Source: JAFDVL01 sp031409955 (GTDB lineage Bacteria; Acidobacteriota; Blastocatellia; RBC074). From it: DNA of 64,000 nt. Shown one piece after another: positions 50,644 to 59,491 of the stretch. The notes under the pieces are model-generated. The model did not search any database. It saw only the letters and a list, made by a program, of their open reading frames with translations, and was not told the origin of the DNA. Made by a program: the position numbers and the translations under genes. The number at the start of each line of letters is the position of its first letter. Positions within the stretch are counted from its first letter, which is position 1. The stretch is from the NCBI GenBank assembly GCA_031409955.1, contig JANNYF010000191.1, positions 1-64,000 on the forward strand, given 5' to 3'.

Positions 50644-51551
50644 ACAAATCCCGCTTTAGACGTGCAATAGCGTGGTGGCGCTGGCTGGATGCACGGGCCT
50701 GGCAAGTGGTGCAGCGCTATTATGTGCCGACTCTTGGCACGGCTTTGCTGGTGGTGATTCCGCTGATGCTATGGTCGATTTGGTGGGAGCCGGGCCGCTT
50801 GACCGTGAAAGCTACAACGATGGCAATTCCGAATTGGCCCGTAGGCTTTGCGTCCTTCAAAGTTGTTGCATTGTCAGATTTGCACGTGGGCGCACCGCAC
50901 ATCACGCTCGACAAAGTGCACGAAATCGTGCGGCTGACGAACGACCAGCAACCGGATTTGATCGTGTTGCTCGGCGATTATGTGATTCAAGATGTGATCG
51001 GCGGCAGGTTCACAGAACCCGAAGTATTTGTGGAAATCCTGAAAGAGTTGAAAGCTCCGCACGGCGTGTATGCAGTGCTGGGCAATCACGATTGGTGGTT
51101 GGGCGGCGAGCAGGTGACGCGCGCCTTTGAACGCGCAGGGATTCGCGTGTTAACGAACGAAGCGGTGCGAATAGAGCGGAATGGAAGCACGCTTTGGTTG
51201 GCTGGGCTGGGGGATTTCTTTTCTCACAAAGATGACCTCGAAAAGACATTGCGCAGCATCACTTCTTCCGATCCGATTCTTGCCATCACGCACACACCGG
51301 ATATTTTTCTCAAACTTCCGCCACAATTTATTTTGACTTTGGCGGGACACACGCACGGCGGACAAGTGAATTTGCCATTGCTAGGGCGACGCGTTGTGCC
51401 GTCGGATTATGGCGAGAAATATGCGATTGGGTTTGTCGAGGAAGGCGAGAAACGTTTGTTTGTGACGCCCGGCATCGGCACCAGCATTTTGCCTGTGCGC
51501 TTTCGCGTGCCGCCGGAAATTTCGGTGGTGACGATCACGGCGAAGCAATGA
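50640..51551 (+). CDS. Membrane-anchored metallophosphoesterase (YaeI-like)
   Basis: A 303-residue protein starting at MNKSRFRRAIAWWRW, with a membrane segment (about residues 25-45: ALLVVIPLMLWSIWW). Calcineurin-like motifs: VVALSDLHVGAP (DxH), VLLGDYVIQD (GDxx), AVLGNHDWWLGG (GNHD), AITHTPDIF and LAGHTHGGQVNLP (GHxH). Closest overall plan: YaeI/YkuE type phosphodiesterases acting on the outer face of the membrane. It overlaps the upstream peptidase gene by 4 bp and is 45 bp from the convergent ABC permease gene. Confidence 0.92.
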   Translation: MNKSRFRRAIAWWRWLDARAWQVVQRYYVPTLGTALLVVIPLMLWSIWWEPGRLTVKATTMAIPNWPVGFASFKVVALSDLHVGAPHITLDKVHEIVRLTNDQQPDLIVLLGDYVIQDVIGGRFTEPEVFVEILKELKAPHGVYAVLGNHDWWLGGEQVTRAFERAGIRVLTNEAVRIERNGSTLWLAGLGDFFSHKDDLEKTLRSITSSDPILAITHTPDIFLKLPPQFILTLAGHTHGGQVNLPLLGRRVVPSDYGEKYAIGFVEEGEKRLFVTPGIGTSILPVRFRVPPEISVVTITAKQ

Positions 51552-51596
51552 AGACAGAGAAAAGGAGAGCAGATAAAGTCACTCCTTTTCTCTGTC

Positions 51597-53249
51597 TCAT
51601 ATCTTCTCTGTTTTGCGGGTTAATGTTTCGGCAATCTCAAAACGGCGCTCTTCCAACAGCTTTGCCTGTCCTTCCAATAGCACCGCATATACCACCCAGC
51701 TCGCAATTGCCAGTAGCGCGAACGAGACATACAACAACTCTTTACTTTTGAACCAATAGCCTAACCCGATGGGTACCAACAACAAACCTGTTACACCAAA
51801 TAACAAGGCGAACTGGATAAGCAAATTGATCCCGGACCAGTTTTCCCGCCGTCGAGCGGGCACACCGAAATGCACGCGATACGGAAAATAAATCGAAGTG
51901 TAATTGCCGACGGTGCTGTACAACGCGGCAGCAATCAGCAGCGAACAGCCCGCCACATACACTTTTTCGGCGGTCAAATTATGGTCAAGTAGCTCTGCAC
52001 CCAATAAAACCAAGCTGATTTGCGCTGTCACCGTAATCCAGATGGCAGCGTTTTTCCCAAATAGCAGACGGCTCCATTTAATGGGAGATAGCAGGTATTG
52101 CCGAAATCCGGCGGCGTCGTAGGCAAACAATCCTACAAAGTATTGCAGGTTCATCATCACTACATATCCAACCCAGGCGCAGATCCAACCCAGCCCCTCG
52201 CCGATACCGCTGCCCTTGCGCCCGGAGCGAAAGAAGAGCAGGGGGAAAATCAAGGAAGAGAGAATCGTCAAATAGGTCGCTGGATTGCGCCCAAAATAAC
52301 GCAGTTCTTTGGCCAGGATCGCTGACGTTTGCCCTGCTACAAATGGCAATCGCAAAGTGAGAAAGTTGCGCGGCCCGGCGTGGCCAACAAGCGAGCGTGG
52401 CGCGGAGGCGCTGCTGCTGGCAGTGGCACTGGTTGCAAGTCGCGTGAAAATCGCATAGCCAAGACTCCAGGCAAGACAAATCCAAAGGCTGGACACGATC
52501 AGTAATTGCAAATAAGCGGTGGTCGTTTCGCCCCGCGCCAAATGCTGGAAGAAAAATGACCACACACCAATTGGTGTCCAATCAAACACCGTCGAGATAA
52601 TGTGCCGATACGGCAGCAGCCATTGCACCAAACCTGTACCATACGAAGTCATAAAAAAGCGCGGCAATAGCTGTCCGCCAACGGTCATCAACCCAATCAA
52701 CAAGGCAAACAAAATTTCGCGGCTGCGTTTGCGGCCTGACAACAACCAAGCAAACAACATTCCGGTGCAAATGAACAGCGCATCCACCCACAATAAAGCC
52801 AGGACAAAGGCCAGCACGCCGCCGAGCGGTTGTTGATAGGCAAAGCCCAAGCCCAACAGCATTCCTGCCATCGAAGGCAAAATCATGAGCATCGAAAACT
52901 CACCCAGCGCCGACACCAGATTCAGCGCATAGAGCTTGCTCATTTTGATCGGGAAGAGAACGAAGCGGCGCGGATCAAAATGCGAAGATGCGCCCGTAGA
53001 TTGCGAAATCAGCATCAGAAACAACAACGTGGCGAAGACCATTGTCATGCCGCCGGACACCACCGGGCCACGAAATTGCTCCACCAGCAGCAAGACGACG
53101 AACAGAGTCAGGCCGATGCTGATGCTGAGCAGGATCGGGATGAGCAGGAGGATGGCATTCAAAATCTTGCGCGCCACTTCGCCCCGCGTGGTCAGCGAGT
53201 TTTTGAAAACGACGTAGCGCAGCCAGAAGAGTGTGTAGAGTTGGGACAT
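51597..53249 (-). CDS. ABC-2-type exporter permease
   Basis: A 550-residue polytopic membrane protein with about 12 predicted spans, for example ILNAILLLIPILLSISIGLT, TLLFLMLISQSTG and YVVMMNLQYFVGLFAYDAAG. It is about twice the size of a single ABC-2 permease, implying a fused double-domain form. It lies 31 bp downstream of the ABC ATPase gene on the same strand, and the pair presumably makes a full exporter. The substrate (antibiotic, lipid or other) cannot be told from the sequence. The start is the only in-frame ATG near a good open region. Confidence 0.85.
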   Translation of the reverse strand: MSQLYTLFWLRYVVFKNSLTTRGEVARKILNAILLLIPILLSISIGLTLFVVLLLVEQFRGPVVSGGMTMVFATLLFLMLISQSTGASSHFDPRRFVLFPIKMSKLYALNLVSALGEFSMLMILPSMAGMLLGLGFAYQQPLGGVLAFVLALLWVDALFICTGMLFAWLLSGRKRSREILFALLIGLMTVGGQLLPRFFMTSYGTGLVQWLLPYRHIISTVFDWTPIGVWSFFFQHLARGETTTAYLQLLIVSSLWICLAWSLGYAIFTRLATSATASSSASAPRSLVGHAGPRNFLTLRLPFVAGQTSAILAKELRYFGRNPATYLTILSSLIFPLLFFRSGRKGSGIGEGLGWICAWVGYVVMMNLQYFVGLFAYDAAGFRQYLLSPIKWSRLLFGKNAAIWITVTAQISLVLLGAELLDHNLTAEKVYVAGCSLLIAAALYSTVGNYTSIYFPYRVHFGVPARRRENWSGINLLIQFALLFGVTGLLLVPIGLGYWFKSKELLYVSFALLAIASWVVYAVLLEGQAKLLEERRFEIAETLTRKTEKI

Positions 53250-53280
53250 GCAGAGATTTCAAATTTGAGATTTGAGATTT

Positions 53281-54096
53281 TCAGCCAATCCACGACAACG
53301 TGTTTGTCAGGTGTCGTTCGCCGCCCACCAGGTTGACGAAATAGTCTTCGAGGTTGGTGCCGGCTTGCGCGTGCAGTTCGTCCAACCGCCCGGTTGCCAC
53401 AATGCGACCGTGATTGATGATCGCGATGTCGGTGCAAAGCCGTTCGACGATTTCCAGAATATGTGAGGTCAGAAAAATCGTCACCCCACGTTCGCGCATG
53501 CGTTCGAGCAGGTTTTTGATCGTGCGTGCGGCGACAGCGTCTACGCCTTCAAACGGTTCGTCCAGAAACAGCATTTGTGGGTTGTGCAACAAAGCGGCAG
53601 CAAGCGAAATCTTTTTCCGCATGCCGTGCGAATATTCAATCAGCAACGACTTCGGTTTGTCTTCGAGTTCCATGACGTGCAGCAATTCGGCGGTGCGGTC
53701 GGCAATCACATGCCGCTCCAATTCGTGCATGCGCCCGACGAAGGTCAAATACTCAGCTCCCGTCAAACGATCAAATAAATTCAAGTCTTCTGGCACGACG
53801 CCAATCAGCCGTTTCACCGTAATCGAATCAGCCGCCAGATCGTGACCAAGCAGTTCAATCTGCCCGTCCGTCGGGGCCAACAACCCAGTCAGCATTTTGA
53901 TTGTCGTGGATTTGCCCGCCCCGTTGGGGCCGAGAAAGCCAAAGAAGGAACCGCGTCGGACCGCAAGATTCAGATTGTTGACGGCAATGAAGTCGCCGAA
54001 CCAGCGCGTCAGGTTCCGAATTTGTAAAGCCATTGGCTCCGGCGCGATGACCGGAGCAGCGGAGCTAAACGGGATGACTTCCAACGGATTAATCAT
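53281..54096 (-). CDS. ABC transporter ATP-binding protein (ABC-2 exporter type)
   Basis: A 271-residue ATPase. Walker A GPNGAGKSTT is near residues 56-65, a Q-loop-like region at GVVPEDLNLF, the ABC signature is YSHGMRKKISLA (unusual for LSGGQ, common in this exporter class), Walker B MLFLDEPFEGVD, and the H-loop LTSHILEI. The ~20 residues before MALQIRNLT are atypical, so an internal ATG at residue 22 may be the real start. It partners the 550-residue permease downstream (31 bp). Confidence 0.9.
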   Translation of the reverse strand: MINPLEVIPFSSAAPVIAPEPMALQIRNLTRWFGDFIAVNNLNLAVRRGSFFGFLGPNGAGKSTTIKMLTGLLAPTDGQIELLGHDLAADSITVKRLIGVVPEDLNLFDRLTGAEYLTFVGRMHELERHVIADRTAELLHVMELEDKPKSLLIEYSHGMRKKISLAAALLHNPQMLFLDEPFEGVDAVAARTIKNLLERMRERGVTIFLTSHILEIVERLCTDIAIINHGRIVATGRLDELHAQAGTNLEDYFVNLVGGERHLTNTLSWIG

Positions 54097-54281
54097 GAGT
54101 GCGTGTTGTCGTCTTACTTGTGCCTGGAACGAGCATTGTCATCGGGGCGAGCGTGGGTGATAGGTGATAGCTTCGGTTTGGCGAGAAAAACAATGAAGGG
54201 CAGCGTTTGCGGTCAGCGAAACTGAGTTGAAGCGAAGAGTCGAACAGAAGGCCTCAAGCCCACTGCCAATCGGGGAGAAAC

Positions 54282-54446
54282 TCATTTGCCCTTTGCCTGG
54301 CGCCTGGCGCTTGCTCCCACCCCCTCTGGTTCTTCACACTCGCATTGCGCGTTGTGACAACTTCCGATCTTAGACGGACGGAGCAGACGATAGCCCAGCA
54401 TCAGACAACCGATCAAAGCCAAGCCTAAAAAGAACTGCTCAAACAT
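54282..54446 (-). CDS. Small single-span, Cys-rich membrane protein
   Basis: A 54-residue protein: one transmembrane span (FFLGLALIGCLMLGYRLL), then SCHNAQCECEEPE and a basic tail. The layout of a small membrane anchor with a Cys cluster resembles the FeoB-associated Cys-rich proteins, but no FeoB is nearby. An upstream in-frame start (54485) is less likely because it would precede the membrane span with unlikely sequence. It lies 48 bp downstream of the ferredoxin gene on the same strand. Confidence 0.5.
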   Translation of the reverse strand: MFEQFFLGLALIGCLMLGYRLLRPSKIGSCHNAQCECEEPEGVGASARRQAKGK

Positions 54447-54494
54447 AGAAAATCCTGATGGCGCAAGCACCCTGGCCTGCGCCACCAGCGGGTC

Positions 54495-54755
54495 TTATTT
54501 GAAATGATCTGCGTTGACTTCAATGTAGCTTTGCCACTGCTCCGGCACGTCTTCGTCTCGATAAATAGCCTCTACGGGGCAAGCCGGTTGGCACGCACCA
54601 CAATCAATGCATTCGTCAGGATTGATGTACAACATCGTGGAGGGTTCAAATTCCGGTTCGTCGCGGCGCGGGTGAATGCAATCCACCGGACAAACATCTA
54701 CGCAAGCCGTGTCTTTGGTGCCGATACACGGTTCGCAAATAATATAAGTAGCCAT
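54495..54755 (-). CDS. FdxA-type 7Fe ferredoxin
   Basis: An 86-residue protein. Its cysteine pattern is TYIICEPCIGTKDTACVDVC, PVDCIHPRRDEPE and ECIDCGACQPACPVEAIYR, followed by the C-terminal helix DVPEQWQSYIEVN. This is the classical seven-iron (3Fe-4S plus 4Fe-4S) FdxA ferredoxin, used for low-potential electron transfer. The start at 54755 follows AAGGAGATTG, a strong ribosome-binding site. It faces a 740-bp region before the HD-GYP gene, so its promoter lies there. Confidence 0.93.
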   Translation of the reverse strand: MATYIICEPCIGTKDTACVDVCPVDCIHPRRDEPEFEPSTMLYINPDECIDCGACQPACPVEAIYRDEDVPEQWQSYIEVNADHFK

Positions 54756-55495
54756 GAGTTCAATCTCCTTTTTATTAAGTCGGTAATTCGTGCGCAAGCC
54801 TCCGCCATTGTACTGAATCGTCTGCCGATTGCAAGCAACGAAAAAAACTCGACGCGGAAAAAAAGAGCGAAGTTCTCACCTTCGTGTGTTCCTTCTACTT
54901 ACTCAGTTAAAATCCGCTTCAGCACAGGACTTTAACAAATTACTTTAAGATTGTCTTGCCACCGATCAATGTCCTGTTATACTCCGTCGCGTTGGTAGCT
55001 GATGAGATTATTCAGTACCCCTTAAGTTACATAATTCATTTGTGCCCTACTAATTCGAGAAGGAGTTATGCGATTCTATCTGTGTCCCTAAAAATGGATA
55101 GAGCGATTCTTTTTCTTGCCTTTCTACCAACGATAGTTCCCTGCGCATTACAGGATTCACGATGTCGCGTTGCCTATCCTGTAAGTATGACTTTACAGCG
55201 GTCTGCGGAGATTGTTTGAATAATCAATGAGTCATCAATCGTGAGCTTGAATTCACTGGGATAGCGGATCCCTAAACGTCGTACAATTTGATGTTCACAT
55301 CAACAGCAAGACGTTCGGAATTTCTGCTTATCGTTCATTCCTACACTACACACATTTTGCTCCAACCGCTCCGCGGAGAAAACTGGTCGTGGGATAAGTT
55401 GCCGGTTTTGTCCAAGACAAGTTGTTGAGTTCCCAATCAATCACTATGGCTCAAGCTGTATCCCATTGAGCCGTACTTAGACCAGGAACCACTGT
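54756..55495. other. 740-bp non-coding region between ferredoxin and HD-GYP genes
   Basis: The only sizeable open frame (54956-55219) starts with TTG and resembles no family. The composition is AT-richer than the genes, with several TTATAAT-like and TTGACA-like fragments, but no firm promoter can be set. A 7-bp hairpin is near the HD-GYP start. It could be a regulatory region or an unrecognised small RNA. Confidence 0.5.
55448..55472 (+). promoter_or_regulatory. Hairpin upstream of the HD-GYP gene
   Basis: GGCTCAA at 55448-55454 and its exact complement TTGAGCC at 55466-55472 frame an 11-base loop, 23 bases before the ATG. It may be an operator or a translation-controlling hairpin. The evidence is structural only. 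Confidence 0.3.
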
Positions 55496-56524
55496 ATGCA
55501 CCCTCACGCAAACAAGCAGGTTCTCTGGGTTGACGATGATCCGTCGCAGCTCGAAGTCGGGCAGATCATATTAGAGGGAGCCGGCTATCGTTTCCTCGCC
55601 GCTCGGGACGGACAGGAAGCCTTGAGAATCGTTGCAGAAAATCAATTGGATTTAATTTTACTTGATTATTCCTTAGGGGATATGACAGGCAAAGAAGTAT
55701 TCGATTTGCTTGTCCTGAACCACAACACCGCGAATACCACCTGCATGCCTGTTGTCATGCTGACCGGTCGTAGCGCGACACAGGTCGAACAACGTTCGTT
55801 GTTTACACGGGGATTAGCGGCCTATTTACTCAAACCGTTCAGTGACCGCGAACTCCTCAATGTCATTGAAAACGTTCTGCTCACTTCTGAGATTCGTGAA
55901 GCCAATCGCCTTCTTCACCAGGAATTGGAAGAAACTCATTCTTCCGTGCTGCTGGCATTGACCTCATTGCTTTCCGCTAAAGACAACTACACGGGCGAAC
56001 ACTCCGGTGCGGTTTTGAATTTCGTCGCCGAAGTTGGGCGTCGGTTGGGACTCCCTGATGAATCCATCTATGAGTTAGAGTTGGCGGCCTTGTTACACGA
56101 CATTGGCAAGATTGGCGTGCCGGAAGCGATCTTGCGCAAACCCTCGCGGTTGGACGATTGGGAAAAACGCATCATGGATGAACACGTGACCCGAGGCTAT
56201 GAGGCGCTGGTCAAAATTCCGCGTCTCAAACGCATTAGCGAATTTGTTCTTCGCCATCACGAATGGTGGGACGGACGTGGGTATCCCGGCAAACTGGTAG
56301 GCGAGGCGATCCCACTCGAAGCCCGCATCATTGCGGTGGTAGATGCGTATGATGCGATGACCTCTGATCGTCCATATCGTGTCGGCATGAGCCAGGACAT
56401 CGCCATCAAGCGGTTACAGGATGCCGCAGGTACACAATTCGATCCTGGTGTCGTAGATTGTTTCGCGGCCTGCCTGACCCAAGGGCTACTGGGCGACCGA
56501 AACATTACTTTGCCAGAGCTTTAA
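55496..56524 (+). CDS. HD-GYP response regulator (RpfG-like c-di-GMP phosphodiesterase)
   Basis: A 342-residue two-domain regulator. The receiver domain covers residues 1-130: VLWVDDDPSQLE (acidic pocket), LDLILLDYSLGDMTG (phospho-accepting Asp about 55), VMLTGRS and LLKPFSDRE. A linker is followed by HD-GYP with LLHDIGKIGVPEAIL (HD), MDEHVTRGYEAL and FVLRHHEWWDGRGYPGKL (GYP intact), then IAVVDAYDAMTSDRPYR. It should hydrolyse cyclic di-GMP when phosphorylated by a histidine kinase that is not in the window. Confidence 0.93.
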   Translation: MHPHANKQVLWVDDDPSQLEVGQIILEGAGYRFLAARDGQEALRIVAENQLDLILLDYSLGDMTGKEVFDLLVLNHNTANTTCMPVVMLTGRSATQVEQRSLFTRGLAAYLLKPFSDRELLNVIENVLLTSEIREANRLLHQELEETHSSVLLALTSLLSAKDNYTGEHSGAVLNFVAEVGRRLGLPDESIYELELAALLHDIGKIGVPEAILRKPSRLDDWEKRIMDEHVTRGYEALVKIPRLKRISEFVLRHHEWWDGRGYPGKLVGEAIPLEARIIAVVDAYDAMTSDRPYRVGMSQDIAIKRLQDAAGTQFDPGVVDCFAACLTQGLLGDRNITLPEL

Positions 56525-56772
56525 TCCCCCTGCTGTCGCACGACAGGATTAAGCTCAGCACACTTGTTCGGACTTATCATTTTCCGTTAATGAAAAAGTG
56601 CGCAGTGAGTGTCTGAAGTTAGTCCTATTGTGCCTTATCCCAGCAGCGTCCTCAGCCATTCTTTGCTTATTTTACTGCAACGATTTACTGCAACTTCTCC
56701 CTCCAGACTATCGTTTAGGGCTTGTAGCCGATTGACCAATCGGCGTATTCCAGTGGTACTAGGTTACTCGTT

Positions 56773-57996
56773 ATGTACGCCCTAATCGAATCCTTCAAAC
56801 TCGCTCTCTCTTCCTTACGCGCGCACAAACTTCGTAGCGTGCTTACCTTGCTCGGTGTCATCTTCGGTGTCGTCACAGTGGTCGCCGTCGCGTCAGTTAT
56901 TGAAGGCGCGAATAAATATATTGCCGAAAAAATTGCCGACATGGGATCGAACACACTCAGCATCGAAAAATTTGGCATCATCACCAGCTTTGAAGAATTC
57001 CTGGAGGCCAATCGCCGCAACAAGGATTTGACGCTCGACGATGTGAAATATTTGCGCGAACACATGACGCTGGCGCATTACGTGGGGGCTTCCGGCAATG
57101 CCTCGACCGAGGTCAAATACGGCAACGAGCGAATGAGCAACATCAATGTGCGCGGCGTGACGGCTTCGATGGCATACATTGATACAGTGCAGCCCGAATT
57201 TGGACGCTACCTGAGCGACATGGAAGAAGAACGCAGCCGCTATGTCACAATGATTGGCGCGGACGTGGCGGATCGTTTGTACGGACGCCGTGAGGTGATT
57301 GGGCAGGAAATCAAGATTGAGGGGTTGCCGTTTGAAATCATCGGCGTCGCCAAAGCGCAAGGCTCCGTTTTTGGGCAACCGCAAGACGAATTTGTCGTCA
57401 TTCCCGTCACAACGTATCAAAAGATTTGGGGCGCGCGCCGCAGCCTCAGCATTTCCGTCAAAGGCCCGGAAAACGCGAAGTTCGCTGACCTGCAAGATCA
57501 GGTCAAGATGTTGATGCGCACACGGCATCGGCTCAATTACAGCGATAAAGACACCTTTGGCATTATCACGGCGGATGCGATCAATGACCTGTTCAAAAGT
57601 CTGACCGGCGTCATTGCGACAGTTGCGTTGGGCGTAACTTCGATTTCGTTAGTCGTCGGCGGCATCGTGATTATGAACATCATGCTGGTCGCCGTAACCG
57701 AGCGCACGCGTGAAATCGGCATTCGCAAAAGCCTCGGCGCACGCCGCAAAGACATCTTGTTACAATTCCTGATTGAGTCAGTTGTCCTTTCGGCATTTGG
57801 TGGCCTGATTGGTTTGGGCATCGCGTACGGCATAAGCTGGCTGATGGTGAAATTCACGCCTGTCCCTGCCTCCATGCCGCTCTGGGCCGTGGCGATGGCC
57901 TTAATTGTTTCCAGCGCGACGGGCGCGATCTTTGGTATTTATCCGGCGTGGAAAGCGGCGCGACTTGATCCAATTGTGGCGCTGCGGGCGGAATAG
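56773..57996 (+). CDS. MacB/FtsX-type ABC permease, copy 1
   Basis: A 407-residue permease. N-terminal span (LRSVLTLLGVIFGVVTVVAV), a periplasmic MacB core domain (about residues 40-270), and three C-terminal spans: the FtsX part with IMLVAVTERTREIGIRKSLGARRKDIL and TGAIFGIYPAWKAARLDPI. MacB-type permeases normally work with an ATPase, but none is next to it; the ATPase would have to come from elsewhere. Copy 2 follows 59 bp downstream, so the two may form a heterodimer. Confidence 0.93.
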   Translation: MYALIESFKLALSSLRAHKLRSVLTLLGVIFGVVTVVAVASVIEGANKYIAEKIADMGSNTLSIEKFGIITSFEEFLEANRRNKDLTLDDVKYLREHMTLAHYVGASGNASTEVKYGNERMSNINVRGVTASMAYIDTVQPEFGRYLSDMEEERSRYVTMIGADVADRLYGRREVIGQEIKIEGLPFEIIGVAKAQGSVFGQPQDEFVVIPVTTYQKIWGARRSLSISVKGPENAKFADLQDQVKMLMRTRHRLNYSDKDTFGIITADAINDLFKSLTGVIATVALGVTSISLVVGGIVIMNIMLVAVTERTREIGIRKSLGARRKDILLQFLIESVVLSAFGGLIGLGIAYGISWLMVKFTPVPASMPLWAVAMALIVSSATGAIFGIYPAWKAARLDPIVALRAE

Positions 57997-58055
57997 CTTC
58001 GAGTTTCGAGAATAAGACCGCGAAACGCAAAACCCGAAACGCGAAACTAACACTT

Positions 58056-59291
58056 ATGCAAAAACAGCAATTTCGAGAACTGGTTTCACAAGCGATGGGA
58101 ACGTTGTGGTCCCACAAGTTCCGCTCCTTCCTGACCGTTCTGGGTGTCGTGATTGGCACCGCAACCACGATTGCAGTGGCCTCGTTGGTGAGCGGGATGG
58201 AGCAAACCTTCAAAGAACAAGTCGAGCAATTCGGCACGAACACGGCCTTCATCAGCCGCTTTCGCGGTGGCCCGCGCTTCAGCGATTTGACCGAAGAAGA
58301 ACGCAAGCGCAAAGCGATCACCTACGAAGACGCTGTTGCTGTCAGCAAGTTGCCATTGGTCGAAGCCTGCTCGCCTGTGTTGCGCCCCGACAGCATGCCT
58401 CCCACCGTCAAATACCGCGACAATCAAGTGCAAACGTCCAACGTGCGCGGTGTCTGGTCCAGTTACGAACGCACGCGCGACATCGCATTGGAAAGCGGGC
58501 GATTTTTCTCAGAGACCGAAGATGAACACAAAATTCCAGTGGCCGTGATTGGGTACAACATCAAAGACAAACTCTTCAGCGGGTATGATCCGCTCGGCAA
58601 AGAAATGTCCATCGGCTCCAAGATGTTTTTGGTGGTTGGCACGTTGACGCAAGCCAAGCAAGGTTTTGGCGGCGGCCCTAACAATGACAACGTGATTTTT
58701 ATTCCCTACAGCGTGCTGCACACGATGTATCCCGGCCAGGAAGACCATTTTATTACGGTCAGCGCCGCCAGCGGCAATCTCGACAAAATGATTGATCAAG
58801 TCACTGAATTGCTGCGCCGCCGCCGCAATGTCCCGGCGGATCAACCCGACAGCTTTGCTGTCAACACGCCCAGCGGCATCATCGAAACCTTCAGTGGAAT
58901 TCTGAAAGTCGTCGCCTTAATCATCATCCCCATCACGAGCGTCGCGTTGTTGGTCGGCGGCATCGGCGTCATGAACATTATGCTGGTGAGTGTGACCGAG
59001 CGCACCAAAGAGATCGGTATCCGCCGGGCAATTGGCGCACGCAAAGTTGACATTGTGATGCAGTTCCTGTTGGAGGCGATGGCGTTGACTGGACTAGGCG
59101 GATTGGTGGGCATCGGCTTCGGGTTTTTGGTAAGTCTCATCTTGAAAGCAATCAAGTTTCCTTCGGCCATTCCCATGATGTGGGTGGGCATTGGCTTTGG
59201 TGTCTCGGTCAGCATCGGCCTGATTTTCGGGCTGTACCCGGCAGTCAAAGCCGCGCGCCTTGATCCGATTGAAGCCTTACGCTACGAATGA
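58056..59291 (+). CDS. MacB/FtsX-type ABC permease, copy 2
   Basis: A 411-residue paralogue of the upstream permease, with the same plan: first span LTVLGVVIGTATTIAVASLV, a periplasmic core (about residues 40-280), then IMLVSVTERTKEIGIRRAIGARKVDIV and LIFGLYPAVKAARLDPIEAL. It starts at MQKQQFRELVSQAMG. Both are likely expressed together from the region upstream of 56773. The stop is followed directly by the long palindrome 59294-59413. Confidence 0.93.
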   Translation: MQKQQFRELVSQAMGTLWSHKFRSFLTVLGVVIGTATTIAVASLVSGMEQTFKEQVEQFGTNTAFISRFRGGPRFSDLTEEERKRKAITYEDAVAVSKLPLVEACSPVLRPDSMPPTVKYRDNQVQTSNVRGVWSSYERTRDIALESGRFFSETEDEHKIPVAVIGYNIKDKLFSGYDPLGKEMSIGSKMFLVVGTLTQAKQGFGGGPNNDNVIFIPYSVLHTMYPGQEDHFITVSAASGNLDKMIDQVTELLRRRRNVPADQPDSFAVNTPSGIIETFSGILKVVALIIIPITSVALLVGGIGVMNIMLVSVTERTKEIGIRRAIGARKVDIVMQFLLEAMALTGLGGLVGIGFGFLVSLILKAIKFPSAIPMMWVGIGFGVSVSIGLIFGLYPAVKAARLDPIEALRYE

Positions 59292-59293
59292 TT

Positions 59294-59413
59294 GTTGCGC
59301 GCACGGTTAGTTTGCGTTGCTTCAAAATAGACCTTCTTTCAACTTCAGGAAGCGATTTGATGAAAGCCAGCCGATGGGCAAATAAACCAACGCAAACTAA
59401 CTGTTCGCGCAAC
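59294..59413. repeat. Long palindrome, GTTGCGCGAAC family, copy 2
   Basis: 26-bp arms at 59294-59319 and 59388-59413 complement with two mismatches. The arm sequence (GTTGCGCG..C.GTTAG) is the same as at 34604-34701, showing a repeat family, with an unrelated interior. Confidence 0.85.
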
Positions 59414-59491
59414 AGCACAAAAATCCCTTCCGCTTTCTCCCCCGCTCGGCTTAATATCTTCGCGTCCCCAATATCGAAGGAGAAAATTTGT

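Noticed and set aside
54956..55219. 87-codon open frame in the ferredoxin/HD-GYP intergenic region
   Set aside because: TTG start, no ribosome-binding site, atypical composition and no family resemblance; kept as intergenic.
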